Source of the DNA: Bacteroidota bacterium
Lineage (GTDB): Bacteria > Bacteroidota > Bacteroidia > 2-12-FULL-35-15
NCBI GenBank assembly: GCA_947449315.1
Contig: CANFRC010000011.1
Coordinates: 1 to 64,000, forward strand
Length of the DNA: 64,000 nt
Direction: 5' to 3'
A program made the position numbers and the translations under genes. A model generated the notes under the pieces. It was not told the origin of the DNA. It saw only the letters and a list, made by a program, of their open reading frames with translations, and did not search any database. This document shows, one piece after another, positions 27,944-37,825 of this stretch (position 1 is its first letter; each line of letters opens with the position of its first letter).

Positions 27944-28351
27944 ATGAGCAGACCCATACGCGTTTTAGTTGCAAAAGTTGGACTAGACGGACACGATCGC
28001 GGAGCGAAAGTTATCGCTTCTTTTTTGCGAGATGCAGGAATGGAAGTTATATACACGGGACTGAGACAAACACCCGAAATGATTGTAAATGCTGCTCTTC
28101 AAGAAGATGTAGACGCAATAGGTGTTAGTATTCTGTCGGGAGCTCACAACACTGTTTTTCCAAAAATCATACATCTCATGAAAGAGAAAGGGCTAAACGA
28201 TGTGCTGTTGACGGGCGGAGGAATCATTCCCGATGCGGACATCAAAAAGCTTAATGAAATTGGCGTTGGTACACTTTTTCCTCCCGGAACCAACACCAAA
28301 GAAATTGTTGAGTACATCACCAATTATGTGAAAGAACATAGAAATTTTTAA
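27944..28351 (+). CDS. Cobalamin-binding small subunit of an acyl-CoA mutase
   Basis: A 135-residue stand-alone B12-binding domain, equal to the C-terminal domain of methylmalonyl-CoA mutase or to small subunits such as IcmB/HcmB. The base-off/His-on motif DxHxxG is present (Asp15, His17, Gly20 in [12 protein letters not shown]), with the later SxL (VSILSGAH) and GGG (LLTGGGIIP) motifs. It must pair with a separate large substrate-binding subunit that is not in this window. The neighbouring enoyl-CoA hydratase 47 bases downstream supports a role in CoA-ester metabolism. Which acyl-CoA is rearranged cannot be decided here. Confidence 0.9.
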   Translation: MSRPIRVLVAKVGLDGHDRGAKVIASFLRDAGMEVIYTGLRQTPEMIVNAALQEDVDAIGVSILSGAHNTVFPKIIHLMKEKGLNDVLLTGGGIIPDADIKKLNEIGVGTLFPPGTNTKEIVEYITNYVKEHRNF

Positions 28352-28398
28352 TTAAAAATTATTCTCAAACCCTTTTTTAGTTTTCTCTTCAGATAAAA

Positions 28399-29178
28399 AT
28401 GACATACGAAACCCTACTAACAATTATCGATAACGGTGTTTTTACTATCACCATCAATCGCCCTGACAAACTAAATGCGCTCAACAAAAAAACCATTGAA
28501 GAAATCGGCGAGGCAATAAAACTTGCCGAATCAACAACTGAAATAAAAGCAATTATCATTACAGGGGCCGGCCCAAAATCGTTTGTTGCTGGCGCTGATA
28601 TAGCAGAATTTGTGGGCCTTTCCGTTGAACAAGGAAAAGCGTTGGCAAAAAGCGGACAAGATGTTTTTAAACAAATAGAAAACTGTTCCAAGCCGGTAAT
28701 TGCTGCTGTAAATGGGTTTGCGCTTGGTGGTGGATGCGAGTTGTCTATGGCTTGTCATTTGCGCATTGCCAGCGACAACGCAAAGTTCGGTCAACCGGAA
28801 GTAAACTTAGGGTTGATTGCTGGTTATGGCGGAACACAAAGACTGATTCAATACATCGGAAAAACAAAAGCCACAGAGCTACATATGACTGCCGATATGA
28901 TTAGTGCAGACCAAGCATTAAATCTTGGTTTGGTTAATTATGTTGTTCCACAAGATCAGCTTCTTTCAAAATGCACAGAGCTAATTGAAAAAATAAAAAG
29001 TAAATCTCCAAAAGCAATTACAGGAGTTATCAATAGTGTAAATGCTTATTTCGCAGATGGCGTTGATGGGTTTACTGCTGAAGTAGTGGAGTTCGGAAAG
29101 TGTTTTGCCACCGACGATTTTAAGGAGGGCACAACCGCGTTCTTAGAAAAACGTAAAGCTAATTTCACAGGAAAATAA
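28399..29178 (+). CDS. Enoyl-CoA hydratase/isomerase (crotonase family)
   Basis: A 259-residue crotonase-fold enzyme, closest in pattern to short-chain enoyl-CoA hydratases such as 3-hydroxybutyryl-CoA dehydratase. The oxyanion-hole segment is AGADIAEF, and the catalytic glutamates lie in LGGGCELSMACHLRIAS and FGQPEVNLGLIAGYGG. It hydrates trans-2-enoyl-CoA in beta-oxidation or amino-acid breakdown in the cytoplasm. It follows the B12 mutase subunit on the same strand and is followed one base later by the flippase gene, although that gene has an unrelated function. Confidence 0.93.
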   Translation: MTYETLLTIIDNGVFTITINRPDKLNALNKKTIEEIGEAIKLAESTTEIKAIIITGAGPKSFVAGADIAEFVGLSVEQGKALAKSGQDVFKQIENCSKPVIAAVNGFALGGGCELSMACHLRIASDNAKFGQPEVNLGLIAGYGGTQRLIQYIGKTKATELHMTADMISADQALNLGLVNYVVPQDQLLSKCTELIEKIKSKSPKAITGVINSVNAYFADGVDGFTAEVVEFGKCFATDDFKEGTTAFLEKRKANFTGK

Positions 29179-29179
29179 A

Positions 29180-30655
29180 TTGAATCCTCTTAAAAAACTC
29201 GCTTCTCAAACTGCTATTTATGGCTTGCCAACAATCGTTGGGCGCTTGTTGAATTACTTATTAACTCCGCTGTATACTTACAATTTTTCTACCGGAGAGT
29301 TTGGAACCGTAACATCAGCGTATGCATATGTTTCTTTTTTATTGGTTTTCTTAACCTACGGCATGGAAACGGCCTTGTTTCGTTTTTCACAAACCGAATC
29401 CGATAAACAAAAAGTGTATACAACCTCTCTTATTTCTTTATTCATCACCTCTACGATTTTTATTATTGCCGTTAGTGCTTGTGCGCCCTCTATTTCAGAA
29501 ACCATAAAATTCAGTGGTCATCCAGAATATGTTGTTTGGTTTGCTATCATTATTGGAACAGACGCCCTGGCTGCTGTACCATTCGCTAAGCTTCGCGAGT
29601 TGGGAAAAGCAAAAAGGTTTGCTCTTATTAAAACAATTAATATCTGTATAAATATTGGCTTAAATTTATTTTTTATTCTGTTCTGCAAACATGTCTATGA
29701 ATCTTCTTCATCAGCGTTAAAACCGCTAGTAGATAAAATCTATAATCCGGAAATAGGAATTGGATATGTTTTCATTTCTAACCTAATCGCCAGCCTTGTT
29801 ACACTATTGTTGCTTTCTCCGGAAATTTTCAGGGTTCGGTATGTTTTTGACTCCCCTTTGTGGAAACGAATGATGAGATATGCGCTTCCTTTACTCCTTG
29901 CTGGATTAGCCGGGATGGTAAATGAAACGCTTGACAGAATCCTGCTTACGCATACGTTACCCGGAAAAGAGGCGATGGTTCAAACCGGCATATATGGCGC
30001 CTGTTACAAGGTTTCTATTATTATGACCATTTTTATTCAAACGTTTCGGTTTGCTGCAGAACCCTTCTTTTTTAGTCACTCCAAAGAAAAAGACTCAAAA
30101 AAAACATATGCTGATGTGATGAAATTTTTTGTGATTGTTTGCTCCATCATTTTTTTAGGAACAATGATGAACATTCATTGGATCCAATATTTTGCGGGAA
30201 CAGCAGAATTCCGAACAGGCATTAAAGTGGTTCCAATTCTCTTGCTTGCAAATATGTTTTTAGGAATCTTTTTTAATCAATCCATTTGGTATAAATTGAC
30301 AGGACAAACACATTATGGCGCTTTTCTGACCATTTTCGGTGCCGTTATTACCATTTCTTTGAACGTCTATTGGATCCCGCGAATTGGATATATGGGATGC
30401 GCATGGGCAACGCTTATCTGCTATGCTAGCATGATGGTCGTGTCTTATTTTTTGGGTAATAAACAATTCCCTGTTAATTACGACCTCAAACGCATCCTCG
30501 GATACTTGGGTTTATCATTAACTTTGTATATGATAAGCGTTTTCGTCCAAACCGAATCAACAGCAATGAATCTGCTCATTAACAATTTTATGCTGATTGG
30601 GTTTATTGGTGTTGCATGGAAACTCGAAAAAAATAATATCAAGAAATTGGCTTAA
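29180..30655 (+). CDS. Oligosaccharide flippase family protein (Wzx/MurJ-like, MOP superfamily)
   Basis: A 491-residue inner-membrane protein with 12-14 predicted helices. Its start, [20 protein letters not shown], is typical of Bacteroidota polysaccharide exporters of the MOP superfamily. It is likely to flip a lipid-linked sugar intermediate for surface polysaccharide. The start is TTG one base after the enoyl-CoA hydratase stop; the conserved N-terminal helix begins there, so a later ATG would delete it. dut and a sugar nucleotidyltransferase follow, an arrangement commonly seen in this phylum. Confidence 0.88.
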   Translation: MNPLKKLASQTAIYGLPTIVGRLLNYLLTPLYTYNFSTGEFGTVTSAYAYVSFLLVFLTYGMETALFRFSQTESDKQKVYTTSLISLFITSTIFIIAVSACAPSISETIKFSGHPEYVVWFAIIIGTDALAAVPFAKLRELGKAKRFALIKTINICINIGLNLFFILFCKHVYESSSSALKPLVDKIYNPEIGIGYVFISNLIASLVTLLLLSPEIFRVRYVFDSPLWKRMMRYALPLLLAGLAGMVNETLDRILLTHTLPGKEAMVQTGIYGACYKVSIIMTIFIQTFRFAAEPFFFSHSKEKDSKKTYADVMKFFVIVCSIIFLGTMMNIHWIQYFAGTAEFRTGIKVVPILLLANMFLGIFFNQSIWYKLTGQTHYGAFLTIFGAVITISLNVYWIPRIGYMGCAWATLICYASMMVVSYFLGNKQFPVNYDLKRILGYLGLSLTLYMISVFVQTESTAMNLLINNFMLIGFIGVAWKLEKNNIKKLA

Positions 30656-30666
30656 TAAATTATATT

Positions 30667-31101
30667 TTGAAAATCAATATCATAAATAAATCTAAACACG
30701 AGCTCCCTAGCTATGCAACAGCCGCAGCTGCAGGGATGGATTTGCGAGCAAATTTAGATGCACCTATTGTATTAAAATCGCTTGAAAGAACCCTTGTTGC
30801 TACTGGTTTATTCATTGAGCTGCCTGTTGGCTTCGAGGCTCAGATACGCCCCAGAAGCGGCTTGGCATTTAAAAATGGATTAACCGTGCTTAACTCGCCT
30901 GGAACAATAGACGCTGACTATAGAGGAGAAATAAAAGTGATTTTAGTAAACCTCTCTAACGAGCCTTTTACAATAAATGACGGTGAACGTGTTGCCCAAA
31001 TGGTAATAGCAAAACACGAACAAGCAGAATGGATTGTAGTAGAAGAATTAACAGGAACAGATCGTGGTGCCGGCGGATTCGGACACACAGGAACAAAATA
31101 A
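30667..31101 (+). CDS. dut: dUTP diphosphatase
   Basis: A 144-residue trimeric dUTPase that converts dUTP to dUMP and pyrophosphate. All five family motifs are visible: [42 protein letters not shown] and the C-terminal [13 protein letters not shown] arm. The start is TTG at 30667, 11 bases after the flippase stop; the protein has no ATG before the first motif. The nucleotidyltransferase gene follows after 7 bases. Confidence 0.97.
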   Translation: MKINIINKSKHELPSYATAAAAGMDLRANLDAPIVLKSLERTLVATGLFIELPVGFEAQIRPRSGLAFKNGLTVLNSPGTIDADYRGEIKVILVNLSNEPFTINDGERVAQMVIAKHEQAEWIVVEELTGTDRGAGGFGHTGTK

Positions 31102-31108
31102 TTACTTT

Positions 31109-32110
31109 ATGAAGATAATCATCCCAATGGCAGGAATGGGCAAAAGAATGCGCCCACACACACTTACAACTCCTAAGCCTCTTATTCCTATAGCAGGAAA
31201 AGCAATGGTTCAAAGGATCGTAGAAGATATCACAAAAGTTTGTGATGAGAAAGTTGAAGAAATAGCCTTTGTTGTCGGACGTTTTGGAAAAGAGGCAGAA
31301 GAAAACCTTGTAAAGGTTGCTGAAAGCTTAGGCGCCAAAGGAAGCATTTTTTATCAAGACCAACCGCTCGGAACCGCTCATGCTATTATGTGCGCAAAAG
31401 AATGTGTTACCGGAAAAGTGGTGGTTGCTTTTGCTGATACGCTATTCAAGGCGGACTTCAAAATGGATTCATCAGAAGAAGGAATCATTTGGGTACAAAA
31501 AGTTGACGACCCGAAACCTTTTGGAGTTGTGAAACTTGATGCCAATAATGTAATTACCGACTTTGTTGAAAAACCTCAAGAGTTTGTTTCTGACCTTGCA
31601 ATCATCGGAATATATTATTTTAAGGATGGCGATTATCTTAGAAGAGAACTACAATATTTGCTAGATAACGACATAAAAGAAAAGGGAGAATACCAACTGA
31701 CAAATGCCTTGGAAAATATGAAAGCCAAAGGAACGAAATTTACCCCAGGGAAAGTAACCGAATGGCTAGATTGCGGTAACAAGGACGCCACAGTATATAC
31801 GAATCAGCGTATTTTAGAATTTATTAAGGATAGCGGGATTGTTTCAAACACACACACAAACACCAGCTCAAAAATTATCGAGCCCTGTTTTATTGGAGAA
31901 AATGTTGTGCTCACTAATTCTGTTGTTGGCCCTCACGTATCTGTTGGCAATGGAACTGTCATTGAAAACTCAATCGTAAAAAACTGTATCATCCAAACAA
32001 ACAGTAAAATTAAAAATGCCGAACTGAGCAACTCTATGATTGGTAATTTTTCTGAGTTTACAGGAAAATCAAGCGATGCCAGCGTTGGCGACTATTCAAC
32101 AATACGATAA
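31109..32110 (+). CDS. NDP-sugar nucleotidyltransferase with left-handed beta-helix end
   Basis: A 333-residue protein with the nucleotide-sugar pyrophosphorylase signature MAGMGKRMRPHTLTTPKPL at the N-terminus and a C-terminal hexapeptide-type beta-helix (about 250-333) with repeated I/V-x-N-S motifs. It transfers a nucleotide to a sugar 1-phosphate (glucose-1-phosphate thymidylyl- or uridylyl-like, or mannose-1-phosphate guanylyl-like); the base and sugar cannot be fixed by eye. The ATG at 31109 is chosen over an in-frame ATG 45 bases upstream inside dut because it starts right at the beta-strand before the signature. Confidence 0.88.
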   Translation: MKIIIPMAGMGKRMRPHTLTTPKPLIPIAGKAMVQRIVEDITKVCDEKVEEIAFVVGRFGKEAEENLVKVAESLGAKGSIFYQDQPLGTAHAIMCAKECVTGKVVVAFADTLFKADFKMDSSEEGIIWVQKVDDPKPFGVVKLDANNVITDFVEKPQEFVSDLAIIGIYYFKDGDYLRRELQYLLDNDIKEKGEYQLTNALENMKAKGTKFTPGKVTEWLDCGNKDATVYTNQRILEFIKDSGIVSNTHTNTSSKIIEPCFIGENVVLTNSVVGPHVSVGNGTVIENSIVKNCIIQTNSKIKNAELSNSMIGNFSEFTGKSSDASVGDYSTIR

Positions 32111-32136
32111 ATAAACGCTATTGATCTGACTCTATT

Positions 32137-33891
32137 TTGAGAATAAATAAACGATATAATTTTTATTTTCTTGTTGCCATCGCAATGGTATTTACTTCTT
32201 GTAAATCTCAAAAAAGCGGATTGTCAGACACATCGAAGAGCGAACACAAAACAACATCACTAAGCGATAAGGAACTCGTACAATTAAAATTTCTGTTCTT
32301 TGAAGCAAATAAAGACAGAATCCTAGGAAACTATGAGCTTGCAGAAACGCACTATTCTCAAGCTTTAAAAATTGATCCGAACAATGCAGCCAGCATGTAT
32401 GAACTGTCTGGAATCTATGCATACCAGGGAAATAAAAGCCGCGCACTCTTTTTCAGTAAAAAGGCTTCGGAAATAGACCCAAAAAACGTTTGGTATCAAT
32501 TACAATATGCAACCTGCTTAAAAGATAGCAAGCAAGGAGCAGGCGTTACACATGTATACGAGCGGCTTGTAAAAGACAATCCCGGCAACTACGATTTTTA
32601 TTACGAGTTGGCCAACTCCTTCCTGGCAATTAATAAATCATCAGAAGCAATTAAGGTATACGAAAAAATTGAAAACAATATTGGTGTGACCGAAGAGTCG
32701 TCCATGCAAAAGTTAAAAATCTATAAGAACACAAACAACATTGATAAGGCGGTTGAAGAAGCGAAAAAATTAATTAAAGCCTTTCCTAAAGAAGGCAAGT
32801 ATTACGGAATATTAGGAGAGCTGTACCAAGACAAAGGCTTGTTCGACAAAGCCCTTCAAGCTTATAACGACCTGCTGGTAATTGACCCCACAAACGCCTA
32901 TGTCCACCTGTCGTTGGCTGACTTGTATCGCAACCAAAAACAAAACGAAAAGGCTTTTCAAGAAATCAAAATTGCTTTTCAAAGCAAAGGGCTTGACATT
33001 GACACGAAGGTAAAAATTCTTTTATCCTATTATTCGATTACTGAAACATTCTCGGAATTGAAGGCTGATGCGGATGAGTTGTGCAAGATCATTGTTGCGG
33101 TTCACCCTGATGAGGCGAAAGCTTTTTCTATTTATGGCGATTTTTTATTTCGCGACAAAAAGTATGAAGCGGCGAGGAAAGAATATAGAATGTCCATTTC
33201 TCTTGATAAAGAAAAGTATGCTTTGTGGAACCAACTTCTGGTCATAGAATCTGAATTAAACGATTATGTCTCCATGCAAAAAGAAAGCAAGGACGCAATG
33301 GAGCTCTTCCCCAATCAAGCCGCTCCCTACTTTTTCAGCGGAATAGCAAACGTTCAGTTAAAAAACTATCAGACAGCAGTTGATGACCTAACGGAAGGAA
33401 AAGAGTTTGTGTTTGACAACAAACTTTTATTGTCACAGTTTTATGCAACTATTGGTGATGCACAGAATCAATTAAAAAACAACAACGAATCGGATGCCGC
33501 TTACGACAAATCATTGGAGTTAGATCCAACAAATGTGTATGTTCTAAACAATTACGCTTATTATCTCTCGTTAAGAAACAAAAACCTAGAAATGGCGGAG
33601 TCGATGTCTAAAAAAAGTAACGAGCTAGAGCCAAACAATAATTCTTACCAGGACACTTACGGTTGGGTGTTGTATCAGCTGAAAAAATATGATGACGCAA
33701 AGGTTTGGGTAGGAAAAGCTATTGAAAACGGCGGAAAGGCAAACGGCACTCTGCTTGAACATTATGGTGATATCCTTTTCCAGCTTGGCGATAAAAACGC
33801 TGCAATAAATTATTGGATAGAAGCAAAAAAATATAGCGGACACTCCGATGCTATCGAAAAAAAAATCGCGGACAAAAAATTATATGAATAG
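32137..33891 (+). CDS. TPR-repeat lipoprotein
   Basis: A 584-residue protein with a lipoprotein signal (VFTSC, Cys22) and then tetratricopeptide repeats along almost the whole length, for example YELAETHYSQALKIDPNNAA near residue 68. It probably sits at the inner leaflet of the outer membrane or in the periplasm as a scaffold. The start is TTG at 32137, supported by the lipoprotein signal. The following DUF4292 gene overlaps its stop by 8 bases. This TPR-DUF4292-EnvC order recurs in Bacteroidota and suggests a shared envelope function. Confidence 0.87.
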   Translation: MRINKRYNFYFLVAIAMVFTSCKSQKSGLSDTSKSEHKTTSLSDKELVQLKFLFFEANKDRILGNYELAETHYSQALKIDPNNAASMYELSGIYAYQGNKSRALFFSKKASEIDPKNVWYQLQYATCLKDSKQGAGVTHVYERLVKDNPGNYDFYYELANSFLAINKSSEAIKVYEKIENNIGVTEESSMQKLKIYKNTNNIDKAVEEAKKLIKAFPKEGKYYGILGELYQDKGLFDKALQAYNDLLVIDPTNAYVHLSLADLYRNQKQNEKAFQEIKIAFQSKGLDIDTKVKILLSYYSITETFSELKADADELCKIIVAVHPDEAKAFSIYGDFLFRDKKYEAARKEYRMSISLDKEKYALWNQLLVIESELNDYVSMQKESKDAMELFPNQAAPYFFSGIANVQLKNYQTAVDDLTEGKEFVFDNKLLLSQFYATIGDAQNQLKNNNESDAAYDKSLELDPTNVYVLNNYAYYLSLRNKNLEMAESMSKKSNELEPNNNSYQDTYGWVLYQLKKYDDAKVWVGKAIENGGKANGTLLEHYGDILFQLGDKNAAINYWIEAKKYSGHSDAIEKKIADKKLYE

Positions 33892-34762
33892 CAAAAGCCG
33901 AACCTATTTTTATTTTCTATTTCCACAAAACAAACTTGTGGCAACGGTCTTGCTTATGGCTTCGCTAAGTTTTATGTCCTGTAAACATCAACAAAAAATT
34001 ACATTAAACAACGGGAAATGCATTCTAGATTTTAAGAATTCGAAAGCGTTAACCGCCAACCTTAAAGCAAACGAATTTAAATTTGTTTGGCTAAAAGGAA
34101 AGCTTAGCGCAGAATCCACAATAGACAGCACAACAAACTCGTTTACTGTTTCTCTTAGGATGAAAAAAGACAGTGTGATCTGGATGTCCATTTCTAAACT
34201 TGGCATTGAGGGGGCGCGTGTGTTAATAACAAAAGACTCTGTGAAATTTACAAACACCATAAACAATAAATATTTCAAGGGCGACTACACTTACTTAAGC
34301 AAAATGTTAAACTCCGAACTAGATTATGAAATGCTACAATCTTTGTTGGTTGGTAACAGCGTGGAATTTTATGATGATGACGAAAAAATAAAACCAGGAA
34401 TCGACAACTGTCAATATACGCTTGGAACGATCAGAAAATATAAGCTTCGAAAAGTGATAGGAAAAGGAAAAGAGCTCAAAGAGCCCGCGCAAAGTATTTA
34501 TATGAATCCTGAAACATTTAAGATAACCCGCATACTATTTTATGAGTTCAATCCCGGAAGAAGTTTTGATGCACATTTCGAGAACTATGAATTAAAGGAC
34601 TCTACACAACTGTTTCCAATGAAAATGAACTACTTGATCAAAGCACAAAAGAACATAAAAATTGACATTGAATATTCTAAAGTAATATTAAACGAAGAAC
34701 AAACTTTTCCTTTTAAAATACCAGACAACTATGAGCAAATCGTTTTCAAAGAAAAACAGTAA
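33884..34762 (+). CDS. DUF4292 lipoprotein (LolA/LolB-like fold expected)
   Basis: A 292-residue protein with a lipoprotein signal (LSFMSC, Cys33) recognised as DUF4292: features include VWMSISKLGIEGARVLITKDSV and the later NYLI/IEYSKV strands. The family is thought to share a LolA/LolB-like half-barrel that handles lipids or lipoproteins; this is a fold-level inference. An earlier in-frame ATG exists at 33848, but the ATG at 33884 overlaps the TPR gene stop (ATGAATAG) in a coupling arrangement. Its 3' end overlaps the start of the EnvC-like gene by 32 bases. Confidence 0.88.
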   Translation: MNSKSRTYFYFLFPQNKLVATVLLMASLSFMSCKHQQKITLNNGKCILDFKNSKALTANLKANEFKFVWLKGKLSAESTIDSTTNSFTVSLRMKKDSVIWMSISKLGIEGARVLITKDSVKFTNTINNKYFKGDYTYLSKMLNSELDYEMLQSLLVGNSVEFYDDDEKIKPGIDNCQYTLGTIRKYKLRKVIGKGKELKEPAQSIYMNPETFKITRILFYEFNPGRSFDAHFENYELKDSTQLFPMKMNYLIKAQKNIKIDIEYSKVILNEEQTFPFKIPDNYEQIVFKEKQ

Positions 34763-35987
34763 AACGTTTTTTCTTCTTGTTCTTTGGTGCTTCGCATTGC
34801 TAGGCACCCAACTCTGTGTTGCCCAAAAACAAACCAAAAAGGAGCTTGAAAATAAAAAATTACAAATTCAAAAAGAGATCGAGAAAACAAATCAACTGCT
34901 TGCTGAAACCAAGAAAAACAAAAAACATTCGCTAAATGAATTGCTGATGCTCAACAAAAAGATCAGCGACCGAGAAGAGTTAATTGCTACTATTAATGGT
35001 GAAATAGGGGTTCTTAATAAACAGATCCAAGAAAATAACGAAACCATTAATGGCCTGCAAAACGATCTGAAAAAGCTAAAAGCAGAGTATGCAAAAATGG
35101 TTTATTACGCGTATAAAAATCAGGATTCTTACAGTCGATTAATGTTTGTTTTTGCGGCAAGAGATTTTGAACAAGCATACATGAGATTGAAATACCTTCA
35201 ACAATACAGCGATTATCGTCACAAACAGGCAGAAAAAATTATTTCTACAAAAAAGAATTTAAACGAAAAGGTGCAAGACCTAGAGGCTAAAAAATCCGAC
35301 CAGCGGGTTTTGTTGGGAAGCCAGGAAACTGAAAAACAAAATCTTACTTCTGAAAAAAGCGAGAAGCAACAGGTGTTTTCAAATCTTCAGACACAGGAAA
35401 GTAAACTCAAGAAAGACCTAGAGAAAAAGAAACAAGACGCCAAAAAGTTGCAACTAGCTATTCAACGTGTAATTGAAAAAGAGCTTGAAAAGGCGCAGGC
35501 GCAAGCCAAAACAGACGGTAAGCCAAAGCCACAAAAACTCATATTAACACCTGAATCACTTGAACTGTCTAATTCTTTTTCAAGCAATAAAAGTAAGCTT
35601 CCGTGGCCGGTTTCAAAAGGAATTATTAGCGAGCATTATGGTGTTCACCCACACCCTCTTATGAAAGACATTGATGTGAACAATAACGGTATTGATATTA
35701 CAACTAACAACGGCTCTTTAGCTCGTGCCGTTTTTGACGGAGAAGTGAAAGCTGTAGTGAACATGCCTGGGTCCGGACAGTTTGTTCTGTTACGTCATGG
35801 TGAGTTTTTAACAATTTATTCTAATTTAAAAGATGTGTATGTTAGGGTGGGCGATAAAATAAAGACAAAACAAAACATTGGCTCAATCCTTTATGACGAT
35901 GATGATTCCAAAACTCAAATGCACTTCGAAGTATGGAAAGGTCAAACAAAAATGAATCCGGAAGATTGGTTATATAAGAATAACTAG
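34731..35987 (+). CDS. EnvC-like murein hydrolase activator (degenerate LytM/M23 domain)
   Basis: A 418-residue exported protein with a signal peptide, a long coiled coil (about 35-265) and a C-terminal M23/LytM domain (about 290-415). The zinc-binding set of active M23 enzymes is broken: the HxxxD position reads NNNGID, and the expected YAHL and HLHFE segments read YSNL and QMHFEV. Loss of the metal ligands is the rule in EnvC/NlpD-type activators, which switch on amidases at division instead of cutting peptidoglycan themselves. It overlaps DUF4292 by 32 bases and precedes tatA; Tat exports amidases in some bacteria. Confidence 0.9.
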   Translation: MSKSFSKKNSKTFFLLVLWCFALLGTQLCVAQKQTKKELENKKLQIQKEIEKTNQLLAETKKNKKHSLNELLMLNKKISDREELIATINGEIGVLNKQIQENNETINGLQNDLKKLKAEYAKMVYYAYKNQDSYSRLMFVFAARDFEQAYMRLKYLQQYSDYRHKQAEKIISTKKNLNEKVQDLEAKKSDQRVLLGSQETEKQNLTSEKSEKQQVFSNLQTQESKLKKDLEKKKQDAKKLQLAIQRVIEKELEKAQAQAKTDGKPKPQKLILTPESLELSNSFSSNKSKLPWPVSKGIISEHYGVHPHPLMKDIDVNNNGIDITTNNGSLARAVFDGEVKAVVNMPGSGQFVLLRHGEFLTIYSNLKDVYVRVGDKIKTKQNIGSILYDDDDSKTQMHFEVWKGQTKMNPEDWLYKNN

Positions 35988-36004
35988 CAGAACAATATTT
36001 TCAT

Positions 36005-36012
36005 TATCTTTG
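36005..36012 (+). promoter_or_regulatory. -7 promoter box for tatA
   Basis: TATCTTTG is an exact match to the Bacteroidota -7 consensus TAnnTTTG, followed by the common GCAAC context, 24 bases before the tatA ATG. Confidence 0.6.
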
Positions 36013-36036
36013 CAACGTATTTAAAACTTACATAAA

Positions 36037-36237
36037 ATGTTAAACAGTATTTTAATCGGCCTTTTTGGTCTTGGTGGATCAGAAATGATCATTGTTTTGG
36101 TCATTGTTTTATTGCTTTTTGGCGGTAAAAAAATTCCTGAACTAATGAAAGGTCTTGGAAAAGGGGTAAAAGAATTCAAGGACGCTTCTAAAGGCGAAGG
36201 CGATAACACCACTTCAAGTACAGACAAAAAAGACTAA
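36037..36237 (+). CDS. tatA: Twin-arginine translocase subunit TatA/TatE
   Basis: A 66-residue protein with one membrane helix (about 15-30), the hinge [21 protein letters not shown] forming the amphipathic helix, and a short charged tail. It forms the size-variable pore of the Tat pathway with TatC (not in this window). It has its own promoter box and a terminator directly after it, so it can be expressed alone. Confidence 0.95.
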   Translation: MLNSILIGLFGLGGSEMIIVLVIVLLLFGGKKIPELMKGLGKGVKEFKDASKGEGDNTTSSTDKKD

Positions 36238-36263
36238 TTTTTATTTTAATAAAACTACACTCC

Positions 36264-36290
36264 TCCTCTTCGTTTTCGAAGAGGATTTTG
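36264..36290 (+). terminator. Rho-independent terminator after tatA
   Basis: A 9-bp stem (TCCTCTTCG at 36264-36272, CGAAGAGGA at 36277-36285) with a TTTT loop is followed by a T-rich tract, 27 bases after the tatA stop. Confidence 0.85.
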
Positions 36291-36313
36291 TATTTAATAA
36301 TATTCCTTGATTT

Positions 36314-37741
36314 GTGAAGGCTTACCACTCTCTTTCCGAAATCCAATCAGACTTGTCAAACAATACTATTTCTTGTGTTGACCTTGTAAAAACATATGTG
36401 AGCCGAATTCAAGACAAGAAAAATCTAAACATTTTTTTGGAAGTTTTCGAAAACGCTGCACTTGAAAAAGCAAAACTTGTAGACAAAAAGGTTCAATCAA
36501 AAACAGCTGGGAAGCTTGCCGGAATGGTTATAGCGCTGAAAGATAATTTATGTTATAAGGGACACAGAGTATCCGCTTCATCAAAAATATTAGAAGGTTT
36601 TGAATCGTTATATAACGCTACTGTTGTTGAACGGTTGTTAGCTGAAGACGCTATTATTATTGGCCGTTGTAACTGTGATGAATTTGCAATGGGCAGCTCT
36701 AACGAAAACTCGGCTTTTGGAAATGCATTAAACCCGCTTGACCCAAAACGTGTTCCAGGTGGTTCTTCCGGAGGCTCTGCTGCTGCTGTTGCTGCCGACT
36801 TATGTCTTGCTGCTCTTGGAACAGATACCGGCGGATCTATTCGTCAACCAGCATCATTTTGTGGTGTTGTTGGCTATAAACCAACATACGGAAGGGTTTC
36901 GCGTTATGGCGCTATTGCATACGCTTCTTCTTTTGACCAGATAGGACCCTTAACAAAAACGGTTGAAGACACCGCAATAATAATGGAGGTGATCTCTGGT
37001 AAAGACGACTACGATAGCACAGCGTCTTCTCGTGTTGTACCCGCTTTCTCGAAAGAGATAACTAAAAAACAACAACCGCTGCGAATTGCTTATTTAAAAG
37101 ATTGCCTTGAAAGCAATGGCCTTAACCCTGAAATTAAAGCCCGCATTAACGAAATAATAAGCAAATTAAAAGCTAGTGGACATGTTGTTGAAGCGGTTGA
37201 TTTTCCATTTCTAGATTATCTTGTTCCAACATATTATGTGCTAACTACTGCAGAGGCCTCATCCAACCTTGCGCGGTTCGATGGAATCAATTTTGGCTAT
37301 AGAAGCAAGAACGCAACTGACTTAGAGTCAACCTATAAAAAATCACGCAGTGAAGGATTCGGTGCTGAAGTAAAAAGGAGAATAATGTTAGGAACGTTTG
37401 TGCTGAGCTCGGGCTATTATGACGCATATTATTCGAAGGGCCAAAAAGTTCGCCGACTATTACTAAACAAAACAAACGAGATTTTTAGCAAATACGATTT
37501 TATTCTCTTGCCAACAACACCTGGAACAGCCTTTGAGTTTGGCAAAAAAGGCGCCGACCCTATTGCAATGTATTTGGAAGATATTTTTACTGTACAAGCT
37601 AACATTACTGGCCTGCCAGCTATTTCTTTGCCGATGGGCAATCATTCTAACGGGCTGCCTTTTGGTGTGCAAGTAATTGGAAAAAACTTTGCCGATTCCG
37701 ACCTGCTTTCATTTTCAAATTATTTAATGGGCGGATTTTAA
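36314..37741 (+). CDS. gatA: Glutamyl-tRNA(Gln) amidotransferase subunit A
   Basis: A 475-residue amidase-signature enzyme of the GatCAB complex, which converts Glu-tRNA(Gln) to Gln-tRNA(Gln). The Ser-cisSer-Lys triad is visible: Lys76 in ALKDNL, Ser151 in PGGSSGGSAA and Ser175 in GTDTGGSIRQPASF. All three are offset by -3 from the usual numbering. The start is GTG at 36314. gatB and gatC are not in the window, as is common when the subunits are scattered. Confidence 0.97.
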   Translation: MKAYHSLSEIQSDLSNNTISCVDLVKTYVSRIQDKKNLNIFLEVFENAALEKAKLVDKKVQSKTAGKLAGMVIALKDNLCYKGHRVSASSKILEGFESLYNATVVERLLAEDAIIIGRCNCDEFAMGSSNENSAFGNALNPLDPKRVPGGSSGGSAAAVAADLCLAALGTDTGGSIRQPASFCGVVGYKPTYGRVSRYGAIAYASSFDQIGPLTKTVEDTAIIMEVISGKDDYDSTASSRVVPAFSKEITKKQQPLRIAYLKDCLESNGLNPEIKARINEIISKLKASGHVVEAVDFPFLDYLVPTYYVLTTAEASSNLARFDGINFGYRSKNATDLESTYKKSRSEGFGAEVKRRIMLGTFVLSSGYYDAYYSKGQKVRRLLLNKTNEIFSKYDFILLPTTPGTAFEFGKKGADPIAMYLEDIFTVQANITGLPAISLPMGNHSNGLPFGVQVIGKNFADSDLLSFSNYLMGGF

Positions 37742-37825
37742 TTTTTTTTCACTCCTCTTCGTAATTAAAACAAACATCTCGTTTAATCTTTCTTGCTATT
37801 TCAAACAATCCTTGCGATATTTGTA

